The notes below the pieces were generated by a model. It did no database searches and was not told where the DNA came from. It saw nothing but the letters and a program-made list of their open reading frames with translations. The position numbers and the translations under genes are program-made. 32,095 nucleotides of DNA, taken from NCBI GenBank assembly GCA_032718475.1, contig JAUCBJ010000848.1:1-32095 (forward strand), in the 5' to 3' direction. This document shows positions 1 to 8,969 of the stretch, piece after piece. Source of the stretch: Nemertoderma westbladi. Its lineage: Eukaryota; Xenacoelomorpha; Nemertodermatida; Nemertodermatidae. Each line of letters starts with the position of its first letter. The first letter of the stretch is position 1.

Positions 1-105
1 AGCCTCTTTCTGGTGAAGTTTTATCTCCTATGACTGCAAACAGGATATTGCCACCTAGATATTGTAGCATGAGATCTATTGACACGTCATTCAAAAATGT
101 TATAG
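1..105 (-). CDS. Possible partial exon of an unrecognised host gene
   Basis: On the minus strand this edge segment is open without a stop and reads like real protein, including the stretches LMLQYLGGNILFAV and GDKTSPERG. A splice-acceptor-like AG lies just upstream (plus 106-107), but its pyrimidine tract is poor because the sequence is AT-rich. The phase fits a donor-like GT at 687-688 that would end the signal-peptide-like exon at 689-881, joining the two in frame. The plus strand is also open here, so strand choice rests on peptide character and on this phase match. The family is not recognised. The exon continues beyond the window. Confidence 0.27.
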
Positions 106-156
106 CTGTTATAACTTATATAACGTACAGTATATATGTCATATATATATATATTA

Positions 157-562
157 ATATATAGAAACAATGTGATCCAGTCTCCTATCAAAAATGAAAC
201 CTAACTACAAATAAACACTTTAATAACTGCACGAATAACTATCCTATATATTAGAAAATACAGGACATTTAGTCCGCCGAAAGGGGTAAGTCTACATACT
301 AAATTTGATAAAAATAAAGGGTTTCAGGATTTAAACACTGTACCCAGGGAAACACAGCTCCATCATCAGCAGTGTACTGTGAGTGTAAATCCTGAAACCC
401 TTTATTTTTATCAAATTTAGTATGTAGACTTACCCCTTTCGGCGGACTAAATGTCCTGTATTTTCTAATATATAGGATAGTTATTCGTGCAGTTATTAAA
501 GTGTTTATTTGTAGTTAGGTTTCATTTTTGATAGGAGACTGGATCACATTGTTTCTATATAT
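157..562. mobile_element. Foldback / MITE-like element with 177-bp perfect inverted arms
   Basis: Positions 157-333 and 386-562 are reverse complements with no mismatch found by eye, separated by a 52-bp spacer. The outer ends lie in TA-rich sequence, so a TA or longer target duplication cannot be told from the microsatellite. No open frame of note is inside. A further partial copy of the left flank lies inverted at about 593-628 (an ATTGTTTCT-like start followed by TA repeats), so the symmetry may originally have been longer. The element lies in the putative intron of the minus-strand gene. Perfect arms suggest a recent origin or gene conversion. Confidence 0.8.
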
Positions 563-601
563 ATATTTCGCCAGTCAGGTTGTACTGTACCCATATTGTT
601 T

Positions 602-632
602 CTTATATATTAATATATATATATATATATGT
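602..632. repeat. TA-rich microsatellite
   Basis: A run of alternating TA with an embedded ATTAATAT, matching in inverted orientation the TA tract at about 131-160 that borders the foldback element. Confidence 0.7.
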
Positions 633-688
633 ATTGATATTTGCTATTAATAAATTATATGTTTCTGTGCCTAATGTATAAAATTCAC

Positions 689-881
689 TCATCATTCCCC
701 CTAATCGTGTTAATATTATCTGAAGCCTTTCACAAGCCCACACAACTACTGGGGTTTTATTGCATGTTGAGCTACTTACATAATTGTTAGCATATCCCAT
801 TCTTTCCCAAGATGCAGATGATGATGATGCAGTAGTTGAAAGACACAAGACTACACTGAGTATTATGTAGCAAATAAACAT
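689..881 (-). CDS. Possible first coding exon with signal peptide, unrecognised gene
   Basis: The frame starts at an ATG at 881 with MFICYIILSVVLCLSTTASS, a typical signal peptide: a short N-region, a hydrophobic core, and small residues at a likely cleavage site. The following residues include YVSSSTCNKTPVVVWACER, with two cysteines and a possible N-glycosylation site (NKT). The open frame runs on to 603 only as low-complexity TA codons. A donor-like GTGAAT at 688-683 would end the exon after 64 codons plus one base, which is in phase with the acceptor before the 1-105 exon. The protein family is not recognised, and a chance ORF cannot be excluded. Confidence 0.3.
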
Positions 882-1169
882 CCTGTGGACACCTAAATAA
901 TAAAATTATATAAATATGAATATTAAAGCAAGATAATAAGTATTACAGAGGTGTCTTCAAGTGTGCCAAAGTGATGTAGCACGACCACTGATTTACTAAG
1001 GCATAGCTGGTGTGACAATATTCGTGATAACTTATTTGCATGCTATATCCCGTGCATAAAACCTCTTTGGAGTTTTTGCATGCGCAAAAATGTAATAATC
1101 GCAATTTATCAGGCGCTAAAACTAGGGGGTGTAAAATAACTCAAGAATATGTAATTAATTTGTGGGCAA
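882..1169. other. No recognisable gene
   Basis: AT-rich sequence. A 106-codon plus-strand frame (1040-1360) overlaps it, but that frame is a shadow of the minus-strand LINE relic at 1170-1457. Nothing else is supported. Confidence 0.6.
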
Positions 1170-1457
1170 TGATACTACTACTACTACTGCATCGAGTGAA
1201 CTTGGACAGTGGAAATGAGATCCTTCCAGGCTTCCCAATTCTCCATAGTTGTCATAATTTCGTTTCTTTCAAGTTCAGTATCCCTTTCAAGTTGATCTAT
1301 ATATGTTATAGCTGGTCTTCCACAGGTACGCTTTCCATGTGTTGGTTGCCTCAAAAGTAGATCTGGTATGACCTCGTCTTTACTTCTCCAGAAGTGCCCA
1401 CTGAATCTTAATCTGGGTTCACAGAGGGTGTTTGATACAGGTGGTCTTAATTGTACC
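1170..1457 (-). pseudogene. RTE-like LINE reverse transcriptase C-terminus (3' half of a split relic)
   Basis: The minus-strand frame contains the conserved tail of RTE-like reverse transcriptases: LRFSGHFWRSKDEV, then LLLRQPTHGKRTCGRPA, then a charged stretch ending near WEAWKDLI. This corresponds to the RLRFAGH...GRP..TY.DQL region that follows the palm and thumb. The TAGTAG-type 3' tail (1176-1196) resembles the tail of the copies at 24822 and 27540. The upstream part of the same protein lies at 6335-6575, so this copy was split by the CR1 insertion. It also has a one-base frame change near the junction. Not functional. Confidence 0.8.
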
Positions 1458-1460
1458 ATA

Positions 1461-1482
1461 GAGATAAGATAAGATAAGATAT
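1461..1482 (-). repeat. CR1 3' terminal (TTATC)n microsatellite
   Basis: On the plus strand, GATAA is repeated about four times directly after the host junction; read with the element this is a TTATC tail preceded by TAATAAAATA. CR1-group LINEs end in short microsatellites of this kind instead of poly(A), which helps fix the element's 3' end. Confidence 0.75.
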
Positions 1483-1646
1483 TTTATTAGAGGAGACACC
1501 TCGGCTAGTGCAGCACACATAACATTGATAAACAACACACTTATATCATTAAAATTTACGACACGAAGTGACTTATGCACCAGCTAAACTAAGATTAAGT
1601 AAAATTATACACTTCAATAAAACATAGTTAAAATCAATATTAAACG

Positions 1647-4600
1647 TTACAGATTTCGATCAAATTTTATATATTTTTTAAAATCCACAGTAAGTAATTT
1701 CGACTTAAAAACGTTAAGAGACGGACTATTCACCACATTAGTAGGTAAATCGTTCCATATGTTAACAACACGGTTGAAAAATACGTTCTCAACACAGTTT
1801 GTATTGCACTTTGACCCACGAATTTTGAAACGATGTCCTCTGGTAATGCAATTTCTTATTACGGTAAAATAGTCATTGCACCTAAGATTAACTAGACCGT
1901 GCATTATCTTAAAAGTGTATACCAAGTCAGCGTGTATCCTACGTAGTTCTAGTGGCTGTAGGCCTAGATATGTCAATCTCTCAATATATGGGATATCTGG
2001 GTCCAGATGACAACGAAAAAACAGACGCCTTGTAAAGTAGCGCTGCACGGCTTCAAGTTTATCAGTTAGACCAAAGAAAGGTACTCCCTTTGTAAATGGA
2101 TTCCAAACACAACTAGCATATTCTAGAACGGGCCGAGTGTATGATTTATAAGCCGTAATCAGCGCTTCTCTGTTAGACGTAATAAAACACCGAAATATTT
2201 TATTAACAGACCGATATGCTGACGCTGTAATATTCAAAATATGCTCTGAGAAATTAAGCCTACTATCAATAGTTACACCAAGATCACGGTAAGCATGCAC
2301 AGAGTCTAGATATTTGCCGTTAATTGTATACATTGGAGATACTGAAGTACCGCTATTTATTGTTAAAACCTTACATTTGTCGTTGGCAACACTCAATTGC
2401 CAGTCATTGGACCAATCTGAGAAAATATTAATGTTATCCTGTAACGTGTATCTATCACTAGCACAATTAATGACGGAAAATAATTTTGCATCATCAGCAA
2501 ACAGTTTCGCAGATGTACCGCTGATCATTTTATTTGGTAGGTCATTAATAAAAATAATAAATAGAAGAGGTCCACAACAGGAACCTTGGGGAACCCCGGA
2601 TATTATAGGATGGTAGTTTGAAAAAGTATTACCTATTTTTACACGTTGTCGCCTACCAGTTAAATAATTTGTAAACCAACGATAGACGTTGCCGCTCATG
2701 CCGTAGTTACGAAGTTTTAATAGTAATTTATCAGTCACCACAGTATCAAAAGCTTTGGCGTAGTCAGTATAGACTACATCAACCATCTTTTTCTTATTTA
2801 CAGCGTTTGCCCAATTATAGGAACTATTTAATAATTGTGCCTCGGTACTGCGACCACTGACAAATCCATATTGATCCTCGCTTATTAAATTATTGCTATG
2901 TAAGAAATATGAAATATCCACAACTAGTATACGTTCTAATAAACGACATACAGACGCCGTCTGTGATATAGGTCTGTAGTTAGGGGCTAAAGAGGTATCA
3001 CCCTTCTTAAAACACGGCGTGATGTCAGCACTTTTCCATCGTGGTGGAAGTTCACCAGTAATTAATGACGTGTTAAATAGTTTACACAAGGGCGTACAAA
3101 GTTCAAATCGTAGTATTTTGAGAACAGCAACTGGTACCCCGTCAGGTGTGCCAGTGTATTTCAATGGTAATTTACAAAGGTGTTTGTAAACCTTTTGTTC
3201 TGATATGCTATGTATATCGAACAGTTTATCTGTTACAGGGGGAAATAAAGGAGTAACATTATTATCATAAACACCAACAGATGAAAATTGCTCGTTCAGA
3301 CATTCGCATTTTTCTATATCTGTTTCAGCTAATGACCCATCAGCTCTTTTTAGAGTTGAAACTGATGGTCGACTAGAAACTCTGTTCTTCGCATATTTAT
3401 AGAATGCTTTTTTACAAGACCCAGTAAGGATTTTAATTTCTTTTTGCATATGAAAATCGCGAATGGCTTTTTCACAAATAAAACAAACACGTCTATAAGC
3501 ACGCAAATCAGTTACGGAATTATTCTTTTTACGCCACAACAACCGCTTAGAAGCCTGCAATTTTCGGATATGCAAGGGTGGGCGGTTTTTATTTTTATTT
3601 GGTATATATTTAGGTACAAACTTCTCAAAGAGATTGTTTAATGTTCCATAGAATATATCACACATCGAATTTATGTTGTTATCACAATTGGAAAATTCAT
3701 TTTCCCAGTTAATGTTATTCAAACTGTCTTTGATACCTACCTGATCCATTTTAACAAAATTATATCTAAGCGGTGGTGGTCCATGGGTCTCAGAATTATT
3801 TAAAAGACAATTATTAATACTAAAAGAAAACCCTTGATGGTCGCTCGGTTTTTGAATAGTCGAGTTTACGGCGCTATTTCCAATTGGAGGTTCACATTGA
3901 ACATCCCCAATTAGAAATGGATCATTACACAACAACAAGTCTAGTATTGCGTCATCACGGGTTGTAAAGTCAATTAATTGGCATAAGTTTGATGCTGAAA
4001 CTGCATTAATAAATTTATCACATTGCGAGTTTGGCCTTTTGTTTAAATCTGACCAATTAATAGCACCAAAATTGAAGTCACCCATAATGAAAACTGGTTG
4101 GGGTACCTCGCTAATTTCAATCATAAGACTGTTAACTAGATTCAAGTACTGATGCATTTCATGGTAGTTATTGTAACATGAGTCTGGCGGACGATAAATG
4201 TAGACAATACGACATTTTTCTACAGTATTTATGTCAACGGATACACACTCTATGCTATTGTAACGTTGAGGGATAGCTACCAGGGTTGGTTGCAGATTAT
4301 TTTTACAAATGATCGCAAAACCCCCGCCACACGTATTGGGTGGACGATCCTTTCGATAAAGTTTATAATCATCTTTAAACTCGCCCAAGAGTAGAGTCCT
4401 CGTCGTCAGGTGTGAGGTGAGTCTCGCATAGACCAACAATATCATAATTAAATGAACCAATTCGCGATTGCAGGTCGCCATATTTGTGTAGACTGCGTAT
4501 TGAACGCACGTTTGCAAAGAAACATTTATTTTTTAAATATTCGATTGCGGTAAACGAGTAGAGGTGCCTCCTACTGGTCGTTTTCCGGGATATGGGATCC

Positions 4601-4674
4601 GGGGTGACTGAGCGATCCAGGTTGGGATTTGTTTGCTTTCTGCTGCAGCCGTGGGGCTCGTTTAGGTCCCACAT
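1647..4674 (-). pseudogene. CR1 ORF2: AP-type endonuclease plus reverse transcriptase, one frameshift
   Basis: The main frame (4517-1647) holds most of the endonuclease: IVYIYRPP, the FIMGDFN motif and the catalytic SDHQGF motif. A connector and the reverse transcriptase palm follow, with NYRPIS, YTDYAKAFDTV, the SGVPQGSCCGPLLF motif, and the catalytic FADDAKLF box at plus 2478-2501. The C-terminus has the CR1-type FFNRVVNIWNDLPTNVV motif. The first part of the endonuclease (FFANVRSIRS...GLCETHLTPDD) lies in another frame (4674-4375), so one frameshift at about 4380-4400 splits the domain. The ORF2 frame overlaps the end of ORF1 by about 100 bases. The reverse transcriptase itself is uninterrupted, so the copy is not old. 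Confidence 0.85.
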
Positions 4675-6187
4675 TCTTTGACTTAAGCTGTTGAAGTGAA
4701 GCTTCCGCGCATTCGTATTCCGCGTCGCTAACTGAAACGCTAGATCTCCAGTTTATTCTACCATCATCCGTTCGCTTACGCAGCACATATGAGTCCGATC
4801 GTTGATCAAAAACTACGAGTATGCGGCCGGATTTATCCCCATTAACGTTAAGACGTTTGCAATGTTCCCATAGAACATTTCGATGGCGGATGGCGTCTGA
4901 ACTTAAACACGGATGCACATAAATAGATTTGAACTGAGAAGATTTCGAAAGAAGGTGCTTCCGGCTCAACAGCAGACTGCGATCGTTGGCTGAATCAAGT
5001 TGTACCTTAATAAGTCGTGGTTTATTAGAGTAGCTAGGTTTGGGGATTCGTTGGATATCTACAACTTTCATCGATGGACAATCTAGAACCGACAACAGTA
5101 ATCCAATTGTATCAACATCACTGCTGGCTGAGGGGGAGTTATCGTGTACATTTTTATCAGGAACTCCTTCAATAATAACAGACGATCGAATAGAATCCGA
5201 TTCATCCTTCTTCCGGAGAATGCTGTTCACACTGTCTACAATACGTTCTTCAAGTGAGTGAGCTTGTGGTTTCACAGCACTATTAGGCCTATCCACTGTA
5301 GGTTGTCTAGGCCTACGCTTGTTAGTATGAGTTTTCCATGTGTTTCCATCACCCGTTCCATTACCGGTACCGGTATCCGTTTCCATGTCGCCAGTAACAA
5401 ACGCACTAAGTTTATCAATCTTCCTACAGAGTAGTTTAATCGATATTGACTCGTCATCTACAGGTTTCTCTAGGCTAATTTGTTCCGTGAATGTTCCAGA
5501 ATTCCTACATTGTTCACATATCTATAATATCAATATATAAGAATTAATTGTTTTATGAACACCAACTGTTAGACCATTGCACTTTGAGCATGTGCACTGC
5601 TTACAACTTCCGCAATTGTCGCACTGTCCTGTGAGCCGTTCCGGTTGGCGCGTGGTTAGGCCTTCCGATGGAGATACCTGGGTGCAGTCTACCTTCGCGC
5701 CACCCTTCGGACGACCTCGAACAGCTCGGTTTGGACCGTCCGCTGGGTTGGCAGGGGCAGTGGTTTTTATTTTCGAAAGTGAACCAGTGCTGGTGCCGGT
5801 ACCGGTGGCAGACTCAAGAACATCATTCGGCGTAGCCGTAGAGTCGCCGTAGCAACTTAGTATATGAAGTTGTAGATCGTCTATATCTCTGAATGTAAGA
5901 TCACAATTGTCACATTTCGCTGAGATTAATCGCCGTTTCCCGACATTGTTCCTTCCCATTATTTGTGTCTTGTGAGCCCTGCTAAGAGTGGACCTTCTAG
6001 GCCTAGGGTCAGCGAGATGCGATTTAACGTCATCGTCAACTCCGGGAGGACCGGTATCTTCGTCAACCCCTGGGTCTTGCGACAGTACATCAATTGAGTC
6101 ATCATCAGACTCCACAAGTAGTGTATCATACCGATTTGTCGACCCACAAGGTGCCGACATAATTACTGTACAGCAGTGACACTTCAC
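4571..6187 (-). pseudogene. CR1 ORF1: zinc-finger / RRM-like nucleic-acid-binding protein, one in-frame stop
   Basis: One frame of about 539 codons, broken by a single TAG at 5522-5524. The first ATG is at 6187, with a second (MSAPCGS) nine codons later. In order: an acidic N-terminus; a C2H2-like finger (C92, C95, H108, with C112 as fourth ligand); a Gly/Pro and basic linker; and a Cys cluster (C189, C192, C195, C198, C200, C203) that continues after the stop as CEQC and may be a PHD-like finger. After the amber codon comes a helical segment (SIKLLCRKIDKLSAF), then an RRM-like ORF1 core with SVIIEGVPD, VVDIQRIPKP and SSQFKSIYVHPCLS. Such proteins form the ribonucleoprotein with element RNA. 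Because only one base blocks the frame, a recent mutation is likely. Confidence 0.75.
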
Positions 6188-6334
6188 AGCTTGATGCAGT
6201 TCAAATAAAAATGTAATAATGCAATAATAATTGATTTCTGTACTTGCAGACTCTGCGCTGTATACAGCAGTGCTGAGCTAGACACAGTATGAGTAAATTA
6301 TTAATTGTTACTTGTGATACTGTAGGTTAAACAA

Positions 6335-6575
6335 ATATAAGCTTGGTGTTTGTCATGTGTTGTCTCCAGCTAATGTTTAGGGCTGTCCTTAGTAGTCATG
6401 TGTAGCAACCATCCATTCGTTTTTCAAGTGATTTTGTCAGTGTCCAGGTTTCACCCGTATAAAAGTACACTTTCCACTGTGGCTCAAAATAACTTAGTCT
6501 TCAGGTGCCTGGAGAGATCTTATTTCCAGATGTTATCCATTTTTGATTGAGCTACCCTTTGGCTGCGATAGGGTG
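6335..6575 (-). pseudogene. RTE-like LINE reverse transcriptase (5' half of the split relic)
   Basis: The minus strand reads QSKMDNIWK, LSRHLKTKLF, LLYGCETWTLTKSLEKRMDG and LNISWRQHMTNTKLI, the thumb region that directly precedes the RLRF..GH tail in RTE-like reverse transcriptases. At least two stops interrupt it. It continues at 1457 on the far side of the CR1 element. Homology fades above 6575, so this is a 5'-truncated relic that was probably already dead when CR1 inserted. Confidence 0.75.
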
Positions 6576-6761
6576 TATATATATTCCACAATGACAATAA
6601 ATGTTTGCATAAATGATTGGCTGATATCAGGAGTGTTTTAACTCCATATTGTTCTGTTTATTTCGTGCGCTGTGATTGGTTGTAGTGTGGTGCGTTTTTA
6701 TTCAATGTGGGCTTCTTGTCAATAATTATGGGATATAACTTTTCACTCTATCCGTAACAAG
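6576..6761. other. No recognisable gene
   Basis: AT-rich spacer between the split LINE relic and the THAP palindrome. Nothing further is seen. Confidence 0.5.
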
Positions 6762-7001
6762 GCCTAATAGATAATAGATCATGCAGCCAGAATTCAGCCT
6801 TCTAACTTGAGGGCTGAACTTTCTCTGTTTCTGCAGTTGTATTTCAGTATTTTTTACAGTTTTAAGCCTACCCCTATGGGCCTCCTCTGTATTACTTTGT
6901 ACTGTAGGCCCTATTACCATATTTCTTTGTTATTAGGACTGTAGGATCTGAGGATATTTTAGCTTGTTCCATATTTAAATTATCAATGCTGCGATGGACT
7001 G

Positions 7002-7290
7002 ATGGGTAAGAAGTGTTCAGTTGGTGGCTGTCAATCTGGCTTTGATCTGACAGTTGCTGAGAATCAATGAAATGAAATGTAAGAAAAAATCACTGTGTTC
7101 AGCATTCTGAAAAATACGGAGGAACACGATTCCTGGATTCGACGTTTGCCAAATATCATCAAACCCAACGAGGTAGGCCTAACGTCAAATATGGGGGTAT
7201 GCTGGAAACACTGGCTGGTGATGGAGATGATGATGAAAAAGAGCAGTGGAAGATTTTACATTCCTGCCGATCCCCCATCGACCACTGCAG
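7002..7290 (+). pseudogene. Broken THAP zinc-finger domain, left palindrome arm
   Basis: From the ATG at 7002 one frame reads MGKKCSVGGCQSGF, then two stops, then ITVFSILKNTEEHDSWIRR, then NMGVCWKHW and IPADPPS. This matches the C2CH THAP pattern: a Cys pair near the N-terminus, a hydrophobic F..(P) segment, a conserved Trp, then C-x2-H, and the usual proline-rich exit. THAP domains bind DNA and occur in P-element-type transposases and in host proteins. The two in-frame stops mean it is not functional as it stands. A downstream transposase core is absent on this strand. Confidence 0.6.
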
Positions 7291-7795
7291 ACAAGGTTTT
7301 CATCAGTATCCGAATCATCACTTTGATTAGAGAAAACAGTTACAAATCCATCGATTTGGACGGCAAGATTCTTTAAAATACTGCTGATTCGCTCTTTGAA
7401 ATCGACTTTCTTAATGCGATCCATCTGGAGGAAGTCCTCAGTTTGGTTGATCGCTCGAAATCTCGATGCCACGGATGTCCTCACAGTGGTCCATTTAGGT
7501 CCAGGGGGAGTCAGAATGATCGATGGAACAACTCCTTCGAATATCGATGGGGATCGGCTGGAATGTCAAATCTGCCACTGCTCTTTTTCATCATCATCTC
7601 CATCGCCAGCCAGTGTTTCCAGCATGCCCCCATATTGTACATTACCTTGTTGGGTTTGATGATATTCGGCAAATGTCAATTCCAGCAATCGCGTTTTTCG
7701 GAAAGCTGTACACAGTGATTTTTTCTTGCGTTTAATTTCGTTGATTCTCAGCAACTGTCAGATCGTAGCCACATCGACAGTCCATCGCAGCATTG
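7282..7795 (-). pseudogene. Broken THAP-domain gene fragment, right palindrome arm and centre
   Basis: The minus strand carries the second THAP copy. It lacks the first zinc ligands through a deletion but keeps KKKSLCTAFRK and the linker (IPAD...), with a frame change near 7560. Unlike the left copy it continues into the centre as TPPGPKWTTVRTSVASRF, then DRIKKVDFKERISSILKN, then an acidic SNQSDDSDTDEN stretch. The region after the finger looks like a linker with a helical segment. No transposase catalytic domain follows because the palindrome axis cuts it off. The left arm probably derives from this one, because only this one has the continuation. Confidence 0.5.
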
Positions 7796-8044
7796 ATAAC
7801 TTAAATATTGAACAAGCTAAAATATCCTCAGATTCTACCATCCTAACAACAAAGTAAAACGGTAATAGGGCCTACAGTACACAGTAATACAGAGGAGGCC
7901 CATACGGGTAGGCTTCTTAAAACTGTGCAAAATACTTAAATACAACTGCAGAAACAGATAAAGTTCAGTCCTCAAGTTAGAAGGCTGAATTCTGGCTGCA
8001 TGGCCTATTATCTAGTAGGCCTTCATCCATAACCGCGCATTTGC

Positions 8045-8070
8045 CATATCTGTATGCACATACAGATATG
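8045..8070. repeat. Short perfect inverted repeat
   Basis: CATATCTGTATG, two bases, then CATACAGATATG. These are perfect 12-bp arms with no gene nearby. Confidence 0.8.
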
Positions 8071-8170
8071 TGCGTATGAAATGGATTCCTATGGAGAATT
8101 ATTCGTTTGTGATTTGAGATATTAGACATTATAGGGTGGTAAAACTGCCCCATAATGCAAGGTCTCACTC

Positions 8171-8285
8171 AGGTCTTTATATCCCAGGGGTCTTTAAATC
8201 CCAAGGGTCTTTATATCCCACATCCTAATAAAATGTGAATTTACATCCCAAGGGTCTTTATATCCCAGGGATCTTTATATCCCAC
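8171..8285. repeat. Array of the dispersed GGTCTTTATATCCCA word
   Basis: About five imperfect copies of GGGTCTTTATATCCCA within 115 bp, some with TTTAAATCCC or TTTACATCCC, interrupted by a short unrelated stretch. The reverse complement (TGGGATATAAAGACCC) recurs at 22200-22322, 26989-27025 and weakly at 8836-8870. No function is known to me. Confidence 0.7.
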
Positions 8286-8342
8286 GTCTACACTAAAAAC
8301 ACTGCAATATTATATACAATATATTGAATACAATATTCCAAT

Positions 8343-8690
8343 ATGGATGTCCCAGGGATAGAGTTAAATATGGTCTCAGAATTCACAAAGCGCAAAAATA
8401 GTCTGGCATTGTTTAAAAGCAACCGATATGAAGGAGTTGTATTTGAATTTTCAAAGAAACGCAATAACACAAGAGGTACAAACTGTTCAATGTGTTGGTT
8501 GTTGTTGGGCTAACACTGCAAATCACTCCAAGAATTGCCCTTAGCAGCCAGTTGTTTATGAGCTGATAAACAATGATATGTGGATATCTGATCCAGATGA
8601 TCCACATATATGTCTGGACATTCGAAATCAGTCTGCCACTAAGGAAGGTTATTTCTCGTCAGGGCAGAAGTACTTCGAAAGATGTTAAAC
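8343..8690 (+). pseudogene. Decayed small reading frame, possibly FLYWCH-like
   Basis: The ATG at 8343 opens 56 codons (MDVPGIELNMVSEF, then FKSNRYEGVVFEFSKKRNN, then NCSMC) to a TAA at 8511. A one-base shift near 8490 lets it continue as CVGCCWANTANHSKNCP, then a stop, then VVYELINNDMWISDPDDPHI up to a TAA near 8688. The arrangement of a GV.FEF strand, paired cysteines, and a later histidine resembles FLYWCH zinc fingers, which occur in transposon-derived proteins, but the match is weak. It has at least one frameshift and one stop, so it is a relic. Confidence 0.35.
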
Positions 8691-8969
8691 TGTGGAAGAT
8701 GCAATCTGGACTTCGCCCTTCACAAGCACATAACATTAGATCATATCCAAGAAAGTCTTATATTTTCCTCTGAGGTATATTTTATTGAATGGTTGCGGGA
8801 ACGTTAAAAAAAGAACCTATTTAGACCTGTCACTCTATAAAGCCCAACATGATGTAAAGCCCCATGGGATAATTTTTTTTAATACGCCCCCCCCACCTCC
8901 GCGGGGCAAATGGCAATGATTTAATTAAGTAAAATATTAAATTGAAGTAGAAGCTTGAAAATCCAATAA
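8691..8969. other. No recognisable gene
   Basis: Contains a C-rich patch (8884-8905) and a weak copy of the GGGATATAAAG word (8836-8870). No coding signal. Confidence 0.5.

Larger units (their letters stand above)
1461..6334 (-). mobile_element. Nearly full-length CR1-type non-LTR retrotransposon (nested)
   Basis: About 4.87 kb on the minus strand: a 5' leader (6334-6188), ORF1 (6187-4571), ORF2 (4674-1647), a 186-bp 3' UTR and a short (TTATC)n tail. The boundaries are set by the interrupted host: RTE-like reverse transcriptase sequence reads up to 6335 (ending ...NTKLI) and resumes at about 1459. A possible 3-bp ATA target duplication (1458-1460 and 6335-6337) is too short to prove. A short microsatellite tail in place of poly(A), plus an AP-type endonuclease and the terminal WNDLP...VV...F+SKL motif of ORF2, place it in the CR1 group. 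Lesions in both ORFs make this copy inactive. Confidence 0.85.
6762..8022. repeat. Large imperfect palindrome (arms about 480-520 bp, 262-bp centre)
   Basis: The left arm 6762-7281 is the reverse complement of 7544-8022 over nearly its whole length, at roughly 90 percent identity by eye. For example, TGCAGCCAGAATTCAGCC at about 6783 is mirrored at about 7983-8003. The right arm lacks about 30-40 bp that encode the first zinc ligands of the THAP finger. The centre (7282-7543) is single copy and continues the minus-strand coding sequence of the right arm. This is either an inverted duplication of the 5' part of a THAP gene or a foldback transposon with long inverted termini. Confidence 0.8.

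Noticed and set aside
2314-2616. Plus-strand 100-codon ORF, and similar ones at 3444, 5040 and 5577
   Set aside because: Antisense shadows of CR1 ORF2 and ORF1.
7396-7735. Three overlapping plus-strand ORFs in the palindrome
   Set aside because: They run opposite to the THAP-gene remnant and have no coding character.
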